Part shown: positions 1-6,295 of the stretch, one piece after another
Position numbering within the stretch: position 1 is the first letter of the stretch
Layout: each line of letters begins with the position of its first letter
Source: Lachnospira pectinoschiza
GTDB lineage: Bacteria > Bacillota > Clostridia > Lachnospirales > Lachnospiraceae
Reading direction: 5' to 3'
Length of the DNA: 64,000 nucleotides
Assembly: GCF_020564355.1 (NCBI RefSeq)
Contig: NZ_JAJCRR010000001.1
Span: forward strand, 372,001-436,000
Program-made: the position numbers and the translations under genes
The notes under the pieces: generated by a model
Told to the model about the DNA's origin: nothing
Seen by the model: the letters and a program-made list of their open reading frames with translations, nothing else
Databases searched by the model: none

Positions 1-255
1 ATAGATAATAACACACAATTTTTTAAAACACAGCCAGACAAGGCAATTTCAGTAGAAGGAATTTTAGAGCAGGTATATCGTGCTTTGAAGGAAAAGGGTT
101 ACAATCCGGTGAATCAGATTGTGGGATACATTATGTCAGGAGATCCTACCTATATTACAAGCCATAACAATGCAAGAAGCCTGATTATGAAGGTAGAACG
201 CGATGAGCTTGTTGAAGAAGTGATTAAATATTTCATCGAAGGAAAAGGCTTATAA
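1..255 (+). CDS. IreB family regulatory phosphoprotein (UPF0297), 5' partial
   Basis: An open frame enters from the left edge and stops at 253-255, giving 84 residues without a start codon. The core reads [20 protein letters not shown], followed by a YITSHNNAR stretch and a charged end ([17 protein letters not shown]). This is the conserved body of the UPF0297/IreB family, about 85-90 residues long, so only the first few residues are missing. IreB is a small cytosolic substrate of the PASTA-domain Ser/Thr kinase in enterococci and affects cephalosporin resistance there; its biochemical action is not settled. The Thr residues phosphorylated in enterococcal IreB lie at the extreme N terminus, at or beyond the window edge. 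The next gene starts 2 nt after the stop. Confidence 0.9.
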   Translation: MDNNTQFFKTQPDKAISVEGILEQVYRALKEKGYNPVNQIVGYIMSGDPTYITSHNNARSLIMKVERDELVEEVIKYFIEGKGL

Positions 256-256
256 T

Positions 257-685
257 ATGAGAATCATTGGACTGGATTATGGTACGAAGACAGTAGGTGT
301 TGCAATCAGTGATGCACTCGGCATTACAGCACAGGGCTTAGAAACCATTACGCGCAAAGAAGCGAATAAGTTACGAAAGACACTTGCCCGGATAGAGGCA
401 ATCATTGAAGAATATGAAGTAGAGCAGATTGTTTTAGGATTCCCAAAGAATATGGATAATTCTGTTGGAGAGCGTGCGCAGGATTGTCAGAATTTTGCAG
501 AAATGTTAGAAAGAAGAACGGGACTGCCGGTCGTATTATGGGATGAACGCCTGACTACGGTATCGGCAGATAAAGTATTGATGGAAAGCGGTGTACGCAG
601 AGAGAACCGTAAAGCTGTAATCGATAAGATTGCGGCAGTATTTATCTTACAGGGATATTTAGATTACAAAGCAAATGGCAACTAA
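257..685 (+). CDS. ruvX: RuvX/YqgF pre-16S rRNA nuclease
   Basis: This is a 142-residue RNase H-fold protein. It has the family N-terminal motif [15 protein letters not shown] (residues about 4-18), whose Asp is a predicted metal ligand, and the later WDERLTT motif near residue 95. YqgF/RuvX is required to process the 5' end of pre-16S rRNA in E. coli; an older proposal makes it a Holliday-junction resolvase. It is full length for the family. It follows the IreB gene by one base and precedes a DUF1292 gene, the same order as yrzL-yrrK-yrzB in Bacillus. Identification is secure; which nuclease substrate matters in this organism is not shown. Confidence 0.93.
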   Translation: MRIIGLDYGTKTVGVAISDALGITAQGLETITRKEANKLRKTLARIEAIIEEYEVEQIVLGFPKNMDNSVGERAQDCQNFAEMLERRTGLPVVLWDERLTTVSADKVLMESGVRRENRKAVIDKIAAVFILQGYLDYKANGN

Positions 686-695
686 GCGTGTGAGC

Positions 696-729
696 ATGGC
701 AGTTTTGGAAAGTCTTCCGGAACTGCCAT
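696..729 (+). terminator. Hairpin between ruvX and DUF1292 gene
   Basis: ATGGCAGTT at 696-704 pairs perfectly with AACTGCCAT at 721-729, and the inner GGAA/TTCC (707-710/715-718) extends the stem. No clean T-run follows, so termination may be weak; it could instead be an RNA-processing hairpin. A promoter-like sequence lies just downstream. Confidence 0.4.
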
Positions 730-742
730 CAAAACTATTGGT

Positions 743-770
743 TTGTCCCTTTTACCCTGTCGTATAGAAT
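743..770 (+). promoter_or_regulatory. Candidate sigma-A promoter for DUF1292/rnj genes
   Basis: TTGTCC (743-748) and TAGAAT (765-770) are separated by 16 nt and lie 26 nt before the preferred start of the DUF1292 gene. Both boxes deviate from consensus, but the position after a hairpin and before a gene fits. Confidence 0.4.
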
Positions 771-795
771 CTCAGAATCAGGAATGGAGAAGAAC

Positions 796-1059
796 ATGGA
801 AAAGCTTACCTTTGTAACGGAAGACCAGGAAAGTGTAGATTTTTACATTATAGAGGAAACGAGAGTCAATGGTATCAATTATCTTTTAGTCACCGAATCT
901 GAAGACGAAGAAGATGAAGAAGCGGAAGCTTATATTTTAAAAGACACATCAAAGGCAGAAGATACAGAAGCGGTTTATGAATTTGTTGAATCGGAAGAAG
1001 AACTGGATGCAGTCAGCCGCATTTTTGCCGAGTTACTGGAAGACATGGATTTAGAATAG
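796..1059 (+). CDS. DUF1292 domain protein (YrzB-like)
   Basis: This small acidic cytosolic protein has 87 residues from ATG 796. The pattern (LTFVTEDQESVDFYIIEETRVNG, then a Glu/Asp run and a C-terminal EELDAVSRIFAELLED) is typical of DUF1292, a family of unknown function. I prefer ATG 796 over the in-frame ATG at 784: GGAG at 786-789 lies 6 nt before 796, while nothing like a ribosome binding site precedes 784. It sits between ruvX and the RNase J gene, as yrzB follows yrrK in Bacillus. No function can be inferred beyond this conserved neighbourhood. Confidence 0.85.
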   Translation: MEKLTFVTEDQESVDFYIIEETRVNGINYLLVTESEDEEDEEAEAYILKDTSKAEDTEAVYEFVESEEELDAVSRIFAELLEDMDLE

Positions 1060-1074
1060 TTTTAGAGGTGTTAA

Positions 1075-2745
1075 ATGAAGAAAGAATATGTAGGTTCTGT
1101 TAAGATTATCCCACTGGGTGGTCTTGACAAGATTGGTATGAACATTACTGCCATACAATACGATGACAGTATTATTGTAGTGGACTGCGGTCTTGCATTC
1201 CCGGAAGAAGAAATGTTAGGAATTGATCTGGTTATCCCGGATGTCACCTATTTAAAGGAAAATGCAGATAAAGTCAAAGGTTTTGTAATTACGCACGGAC
1301 ATGAAGACCACATCGGTTCAATTCCGTATGTATTAAAGGAAGTCAATGCGCCGATTTATGCGACAAAGCTCACGATGGGCCTGATTGATTCCAAGTTAAA
1401 AGAACACGGCATGCAGCGTCAGGTAAAGCGTAAGGTGGTACGTTACGGACAGTCTATTAATTTAGGTGATTTCAGGGTTGAATTTATCCGTACAAACCAC
1501 AGTATTGCAGATGCAGCAGCACTGGCAATTTTCTCGCCGGCAGGTGTCATTATCCATACCGGTGACTTTAAAGTGGATTATACACCGGTTTACGGTGAAC
1601 CGATTGATTTACAGAGAATGGGCGAACTGGGCAAAAAGGGTGTTCTTGCACTGATGTGTGATTCTACGAATGCACTCCGTCCGGGCTTTACAATGTCAGA
1701 ACGTACCGTTGGTGCAACGTTTGATAAGATTTTCACAGATAATAAAAACAGCCGTTTGATTATTGCAACTTTCGCATCCAATGTAGACCGTGTACAGCAG
1801 ATTATCAATTCTGCGGTAAAGTACGGCAGAAAAGTCTGTGTTGAAGGACGAAGCATGGTCAATATCATTGAAGTTGCCGAGAATCTGGACTACTTAAAGA
1901 TTCCGGAAGGCACACTCATTGATACGGAAGAAATGAAAAATTATACACCGGAGCAGATTGTACTGATTACAACGGGCAGTCAGGGTGAGTCTATGGCGGC
2001 ACTTTCAAGAATGGCAGCTTCCCTGCACAGAAAAGTGTCTATCCAGCCGGGTGACTGTGTTGTCTTTTCATCAACACCGATTCCGGGTAACGAAAAGTCT
2101 GTCGCAAAGGTTATTAATGAACTCGGTATGAAAGGGGCTAAGGTTATTTTCCAGGATACCCACGTATCAGGACATGCCTGTCAGGAGGAAATTAAGTTGC
2201 TCTACTCCCTGATTAAGCCGAAATATGCAATTCCGGTTCATGGCGAATATAGACATTTAATGGCACAGAAAGAAGTTGTGCAGTCTTTAGGTTATGATAA
2301 AGAGGATATTTTCATTGCAAAATGTGGTGATGTACTGGAATTAAGCGAAGAAAAAGCAGGCATTGTAGGACATGTACAGACTGGCGAGATTCTTGTTGAC
2401 GGTTTAGGTGTCGGTGATGTCGGCAATATTGTACTGCGTGACCGTCAGAATCTTGCAGAAAACGGTATTATCATCGTTGTACTCACACTTGAAAAGTACA
2501 GCGGACAGCTGGTAGCAGGTCCGGATATTGTGACAAGAGGTTTTGTCTATGTCCGTGAAGCAGAAGAACTGTTAGATGAAGCAAGAGAAGTGGTATCCGG
2601 TTCTGTAGAAACCTGTATGGATAAAAACATTACAGACTGGAGCAAAATTAAGAACATTATCAAGGATGATTTAAGCGAATATCTTTGGAAGAAGATGAAA
2701 AGAAACCCAGTTATACTTCCGATTATTATGGAAGCACATATGTAA
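1075..2745 (+). CDS. rnj: Ribonuclease J
   Basis: This is a 556-residue metallo-beta-lactamase/beta-CASP ribonuclease. The metal motif HGHEDH starts at residue 74; the beta-CASP region and a C-terminal domain follow in the usual RNase J arrangement, and length is normal for the family. RNase J enzymes have 5'-to-3' exonuclease and endonuclease activity in mRNA decay and rRNA maturation in Firmicutes. GAGGTG ends 4 nt before ATG 1075. The next gene encodes a YlbF-family protein, a family tied to RNase Y activity in Bacillus, so two RNA-decay functions appear to be co-transcribed. Whether this is the J1 or J2 type cannot be decided from the sequence alone. Confidence 0.95.
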   Translation: MKKEYVGSVKIIPLGGLDKIGMNITAIQYDDSIIVVDCGLAFPEEEMLGIDLVIPDVTYLKENADKVKGFVITHGHEDHIGSIPYVLKEVNAPIYATKLTMGLIDSKLKEHGMQRQVKRKVVRYGQSINLGDFRVEFIRTNHSIADAAALAIFSPAGVIIHTGDFKVDYTPVYGEPIDLQRMGELGKKGVLALMCDSTNALRPGFTMSERTVGATFDKIFTDNKNSRLIIATFASNVDRVQQIINSAVKYGRKVCVEGRSMVNIIEVAENLDYLKIPEGTLIDTEEMKNYTPEQIVLITTGSQGESMAALSRMAASLHRKVSIQPGDCVVFSSTPIPGNEKSVAKVINELGMKGAKVIFQDTHVSGHACQEEIKLLYSLIKPKYAIPVHGEYRHLMAQKEVVQSLGYDKEDIFIAKCGDVLELSEEKAGIVGHVQTGEILVDGLGVGDVGNIVLRDRQNLAENGIIIVVLTLEKYSGQLVAGPDIVTRGFVYVREAEELLDEAREVVSGSVETCMDKNITDWSKIKNIIKDDLSEYLWKKMKRNPVILPIIMEAHM

Positions 2746-2763
2746 CGTAAAATGGAGATGTAA

Positions 2764-3117
2764 ATGGGAAGAATCGATGAGCTGAAAGCAGAATTAATAC
2801 AGGCGGTTTTAGACAGTGAAGAATACCGCGAATATAAGAGGCTGGAGGCGGAAGTGTCCAAAAATGCCGATTTAAAAAGGGCAATTGATGAATTTCGGAG
2901 ACGGAATTTTGAAATACAGTACAACGATGAAATTCAGGAGATTGATGAGAATATTTCGCAGCTGGAAGCGCAATACGCTGATATGAGAAATCAGGGACTG
3001 GCAAAAAGTTACTTTTCGGCAGAACTGTGTCTGTGCCGTCTGGTACAGGATGTCTGCGTATCGCTTGTGGATGCGGTAGATTTTGATGTGGACTTTTTAA
3101 ATGAAAGCGGCAGATAA
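2764..3117 (+). CDS. YlbF/YmcA (Com_YlbF) family protein
   Basis: This 117-residue helical protein begins MGRIDELKAELIQAVLDSEEYREYKRLE and continues with a long charged helical segment (to about residue 80) and a C-terminal helix pair. This is the Com_YlbF fold. In Bacillus, YlbF, YmcA and YaaT form a complex that modulates RNase Y and affects competence, sporulation and biofilm formation. Here the gene follows RNase J by 18 nt, which suggests a link with mRNA turnover; that is inference. Only one YlbF-like gene is visible in the window. Confidence 0.75.
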   Translation: MGRIDELKAELIQAVLDSEEYREYKRLEAEVSKNADLKRAIDEFRRRNFEIQYNDEIQEIDENISQLEAQYADMRNQGLAKSYFSAELCLCRLVQDVCVSLVDAVDFDVDFLNESGR

Positions 3118-3147
3118 ATGCCGGGCAGTATGGGAGATTGACAAAAA

Positions 3148-3528
3148 ATGAACAAAAAAAGTATCCGGATGATTTTAGGTGTTTCGCTTAATGTAATTGT
3201 AATTGCGGTAGGTGTGTTTATCATTTTTACGGCAGGAAGCAAAGCGTATACCTTTGGTCATAATATTTTTGATGAAGAAGCCGTTTCTTCCGAGGCACAG
3301 GCAAGGGAAACACAGGTTACGATTTCAGATGGCATTACGTCTAAGCAGCTTGCAAAGCTCCTTTATGACAAAGGACTTGTAAAAGATAAGACCTGTTTTT
3401 ATTATCAGATTATATTATCTGATTATAAGGATAAATTTGTAGGAGGTACGTATACCTTAAATACGGCGATGACACCGACAGAAATGATGAAAGTGCTGTC
3501 GTGTGCAGATACAGGAGAGGATAAATAA
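3148..3528 (+). CDS. Truncated MltG-like membrane protein (YceG-like N-terminal domain only)
   Basis: This 126-residue protein has a short cytoplasmic N terminus, one membrane segment (about residues 9-30) and an extracytoplasmic part. In that part, TVSDG-type sequence (VTISDGITSKQLAKLLYDKG, about residues 56-75) and the following GGTYTLNTAMTPTEMMKVL resemble the small N-terminal LysM-like domain of the endolytic murein transglycosylase MltG. The large catalytic YceG domain is absent: normal MltG has about 350 residues. The gene occupies the yrrL (mltG) position between DUF1292 and yrrM of the Bacillus order. It overlaps the next gene by one base (TAATG). It cannot be a transglycosylase as it stands; a peptidoglycan-binding or regulatory role is a guess. 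Confidence 0.65.
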   Translation: MNKKSIRMILGVSLNVIVIAVGVFIIFTAGSKAYTFGHNIFDEEAVSSEAQARETQVTISDGITSKQLAKLLYDKGLVKDKTCFYYQIILSDYKDKFVGGTYTLNTAMTPTEMMKVLSCADTGEDK

Positions 3529-4178
3529 TGGGAACAATTGTCAATGAACGGATTGTTGATTACATTAATTCTTTAGATAAAGGGAATTCTCCGGTTTGTA
3601 ATGCAATAGAAAAGGAAGCGTTGGCGGACGGTGTTCCGATTATCAGAAAAGAGATGGGTAATCTGCTCAAGGTGCTGCTTTTGTTAAAGCAGCCGCAAAA
3701 AATTCTCGAAGTGGGAACGGCAGTAGGTTACTCATCTATTCTTATGAGTGAAAATATGCCTCAAAACTGCCGCATTACGACAATTGAGAATTATGAAAAA
3801 CGGATTCCTGTTGCAAAGAACAATTTCAAACGGGCAGGAAAAGAAGAGGTCATCACGCTTTTAGAGGGTGATGCGATGGATATTTTAAAAGAACTTGATG
3901 GAACGTATGATTTTATCTTTATGGATGCGGCAAAAGGACAGTATATTAATTTTCTGCCCGAACTGCTGCGGTTAATGCCTGCGGGCGGACTGCTCATTTC
4001 AGACAATGTATTACAGGAAGGTGATATTGTAGAGTCCCGTTACGGTGTAACAAGAAGAAACCGGACAATCCACACAAGAATGAGAGAATATATTTATACA
4101 CTGACCCATGCAGAACAGTTAGAAACGAGTATCGTTCCGATTGGTGACGGTATTACATTAAGTGTTAAGAAAGGATAG
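3528..4178 (+). CDS. trmR: SAM-dependent O-methyltransferase, probable tRNA 5-hydroxyuridine methyltransferase
   Basis: This 216-residue class I methyltransferase belongs to the caffeoyl-CoA/catechol-O-methyltransferase family. The SAM motif ILEVGTAVGYSSILM lies near residues 57-71, an acidic ribose-binding position follows (TTIENYE), and FIFMDAAKGQY supplies the metal-binding Asp region. In Bacillus the homologous yrrM product TrmR methylates 5-hydroxyuridine at the tRNA wobble position to 5-methoxyuridine. The next gene here encodes a U32-family protein of the kind that makes that hydroxyuridine, which supports the assignment. The start overlaps the previous stop (TAATG). Confidence 0.8.
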   Translation: MGTIVNERIVDYINSLDKGNSPVCNAIEKEALADGVPIIRKEMGNLLKVLLLLKQPQKILEVGTAVGYSSILMSENMPQNCRITTIENYEKRIPVAKNNFKRAGKEEVITLLEGDAMDILKELDGTYDFIFMDAAKGQYINFLPELLRLMPAGGLLISDNVLQEGDIVESRYGVTRRNRTIHTRMREYIYTLTHAEQLETSIVPIGDGITLSVKKG

Positions 4179-4313
4179 TGTGAAAAATAACGCTGATGCG
4201 CTTATTCTTCACACGGAGATTTGTTTCTGAGCGAAAACAAATCTCCCTGATAGCAGATGAGAAATCGCCTGCGCGAATTTCTCATCGCTTCTTCGCAACA
4301 AGTCGCTCAGAAA
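4178..4313 (+). promoter_or_regulatory. Three tandem hairpins with loop-to-downstream complementarity before the U32 gene
   Basis: The intergenic segment folds almost completely. Hairpin 1 pairs GTGTGAA (4178-4184) with TTCACAC (4208-4214), continued by AATAA/TTATT and CGC/GCG. Hairpin 2 is a perfect 12-bp stem (4215-4226 with 4235-4246) and an 8-nt loop. Hairpin 3 pairs GATGAGAAAT (4256-4265) with ATTTCTCATC (4277-4286). TTTCTGAGCG (4224-4233), which includes most of loop 2, is perfectly complementary to CGCTCAGAAA (4304-4313), immediately before the GAGG ribosome binding site at 4315-4318. A pseudoknot or an alternative fold could therefore control translation. It may equally be one copy of a dispersed palindromic repeat. 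Confidence 0.6.
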
Positions 4314-4326
4314 TGAGGATAAGAGA

Positions 4327-5574
4327 ATGGCTGGACATTTTTATAACGGACGCGAACTGGAACTGCTGATTCCGGCAAGCAGTCTGGAAGTTTTAAAGAC
4401 AGCGGTAATATTTGGTGCGGACGCAGTATATATTGGTGGTGAAGCCTTTGGACTGCGTGCAAAAGCAAAGAATTTTTCGATGGAAGATATGAAGGAAGGT
4501 ATTGCATTTGCACATGCACATGATGTGAAAGTTTACGTGACGGCAAATATTCTGGCACACAATTATGATTTAGAGGGTGCAAGAGCCTATTTTGAAGAAT
4601 TAAAGACAATCGGACCGGATGCGCTGATTATTTCCGATCCGGGGATGTTTACGATTGCAAAGGAAGTGATGCCGGATACGGATATCCACATCAGCACACA
4701 GGCAAACAATACCAATTATATGACGTATCAGTTCTGGTGGAAGCAGGGTGCAAAGCGTGTTGTAACGGCAAGAGAGCTTTCTTTAAATGAAATCAAGGGA
4801 ATCCGTGCGCATATCCCGGATGATATGGAAATTGAAACGTTTATTCACGGGGCTATGTGTATTTCCTATTCGGGAAGATGTCTGCTCAGCAGCTTTATGG
4901 CAGGACGCGATGCAAACCGCGGAGCGTGTACACATCCATGCCGTTGGAAGTATTCTGTTGTGGAAGAATCCAGACCGGGCGAGTATATGCCGGTTTACGA
5001 AAATGAACGCGGAACGTATATTTTTAATTCCAAGGATTTATGTATGATTGAACATATTCCTGAACTGATTGAAGCCGGCATTGACAGCTTTAAAATCGAA
5101 GGAAGAATGAAGACGGCATTATATGTGGCAACGGTTGCAAGAACGTACCGTCTGGCAATTGATGAATTTTTACAGGACCCTGAATTATATAAGAGCCGGA
5201 TTCCTTTTTACAAGTCTGAAATCCAGAAATGTACGTACAGACAGTATACAACAGGCTTTTTCTTTGGAAAACCGGATGAAAACACCCAGATTTATGATTC
5301 CAATACGTATGTCAAGGAATATACGTACCTCGGCATTGTAGGAGAGTGTAATGACAAGGGATTGTATCATATTGAACAACGTAACAAATTCTCTGTCGGG
5401 GAAACGATAGAAGTTATGCGCCCGGATGGTACGAACCTGGAAGTTACCGTCAAGGCAATTTACAACGAAGACGGAGAAGCGATGGAAAGTGCACCGCATC
5501 CGAAACAGCAGCTTTATATTGATTTAGGTGTTCCGCTTTGCCAGTATGACATATTAAGAAGAAAAGAAGATTAG
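4327..5574 (+). CDS. trhP: U32 peptidase family protein, probable tRNA uridine hydroxylase
   Basis: This 415-residue protein begins with a TIM-barrel-like half (ELLIPASSLEVLKTAVIFGADAVYIGG). It carries the U32 signature ETFIHGAMC...SGRCLLSSF at about residues 170-190, with Cys178, Cys185, Cys201 and Cys205 in a spacing suited to an iron-sulphur cluster. A C-terminal beta domain follows. U32 proteins were named as peptidases, but the TrhP/RlhA branch hydroxylates RNA using prephenate-dependent chemistry. Location right after a TrmR-like methyltransferase, as in Bacillus yrrM-yrrN-yrrO, supports formation of 5-hydroxyuridine in tRNA. Only one copy is present where Bacillus has two in tandem. 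GAGG at 4315-4318 serves ATG 4327. Confidence 0.82.
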   Translation: MAGHFYNGRELELLIPASSLEVLKTAVIFGADAVYIGGEAFGLRAKAKNFSMEDMKEGIAFAHAHDVKVYVTANILAHNYDLEGARAYFEELKTIGPDALIISDPGMFTIAKEVMPDTDIHISTQANNTNYMTYQFWWKQGAKRVVTARELSLNEIKGIRAHIPDDMEIETFIHGAMCISYSGRCLLSSFMAGRDANRGACTHPCRWKYSVVEESRPGEYMPVYENERGTYIFNSKDLCMIEHIPELIEAGIDSFKIEGRMKTALYVATVARTYRLAIDEFLQDPELYKSRIPFYKSEIQKCTYRQYTTGFFFGKPDENTQIYDSNTYVKEYTYLGIVGECNDKGLYHIEQRNKFSVGETIEVMRPDGTNLEVTVKAIYNEDGEAMESAPHPKQQLYIDLGVPLCQYDILRRKED

Positions 5575-5589
5575 ATTGGAAAAGCAATA

Positions 5590-5639
5590 AAAGGCATTCC
5601 GGCACATACTATATATAAATATGTGTCAGGGGTGCCTTT
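5590..5639 (+). promoter_or_regulatory. Long hairpin overlapping the sigma-K gene ribosome binding site
   Basis: AAAGGCA (5590-5596) pairs with TGCCTTT (5633-5639). Inside, GGCACATA (5601-5608) pairs with TATGTGTC (5620-5627) with one wobble, and CC/GG pairs bridge the two helices. The strand contains AGGGGTG (5628-5634), the best ribosome binding site for the next gene. It may act as a terminator for the U32 gene, a translational block for the sigma gene, or both; the T-run is weak. Confidence 0.5.
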
Positions 5640-5641
5640 CT

Positions 5642-6274
5642 TTGAAAGCATTTGAAAAGCCGCTATCGGCAAAAGAAGAAAAGGAAATGATAGAACGTTT
5701 TCATAATGGGGATATGGAAGCGAGAAATATATTGGTGGAGCGCAATATGAGGCTCGTGGCACACATGGTCAAAAAATATCTTCAGGCAGACCGTGATACG
5801 GATGATTTAATCTCTGTCGGCACGATTGGGCTGATTAAGGCGGTCAATTCATTCAAACCGGATAAAAGTATCCGGCTGGCAACCTATGCCGCAAAATGCA
5901 TTGATAATGAACTGCTGATGATGCTCCGCATGGAAAAGCGCAAATCCAAAGAAGTGTCGATGTATGAGCCGATTGGAAAAGATAAAGAGGGCAACGAAAT
6001 CAGCCTGATAGATATTGTCGGTGAAGAAAAAGAAGATGTAGTAGAAGATTGTCTTTTTGCACAAAGGGTGTTGTGTCTGTATCAGAATCTTGATAAAGTA
6101 TTAAATGAAAGAGAAAAAACAATTATTATCCGGCGGTACGGTTTAAACGGCAAAGAACCGATGACCCAGAGTGAACTGGCAGACCGGCTGGGTATCAGCA
6201 GAAGTTATATCAGCAGGATTGAAAAAAAGGCACTTTTAAAGCTTAAAAAACTGCTGGAGGATGCCAAACTATAA
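5642..6274 (+). CDS. sigK: RNA polymerase sigma factor of the sigma-K type
   Basis: This is a sigma-70 factor of about 210 residues with regions 2 and 4. Region 2 has LVERNMRLVAHMVKKYL and DDLISVGTIGLIKAVNSF; IGKDKEGNEISLIDIVG is characteristic of sigma-K; region 4 ends SELADRLGISRSYISRIEKKA. Sigma-K drives late mother-cell transcription during endospore formation. I prefer TTG 5642: AGGGGTG at 5628-5634 is 7 nt upstream, whereas ATG 5621 has no ribosome binding site and lies in a hairpin. From either start there is no hydrophobic pro-sequence, unlike Bacillus pro-sigma-K and similar to that reported for Clostridioides difficile. No other sporulation gene is in the window. Confidence 0.85.
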   Translation: MKAFEKPLSAKEEKEMIERFHNGDMEARNILVERNMRLVAHMVKKYLQADRDTDDLISVGTIGLIKAVNSFKPDKSIRLATYAAKCIDNELLMMLRMEKRKSKEVSMYEPIGKDKEGNEISLIDIVGEEKEDVVEDCLFAQRVLCLYQNLDKVLNEREKTIIIRRYGLNGKEPMTQSELADRLGISRSYISRIEKKALLKLKKLLEDAKL

Positions 6275-6295
6275 AAGCAAAAGAAGGGAATTGCC

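Noticed and set aside
5621..5641. ATG 5621 as start of the sigma-K-type gene
   Set aside because: No ribosome binding site precedes it, it lies in a hairpin stem, and AGGGGTG is correctly spaced for TTG 5642.
5642..6274. Sigma-K gene as part of a skin-type excised element
   Set aside because: The frame is intact and no recombinase, phage gene or attachment-site repeat is seen nearby.
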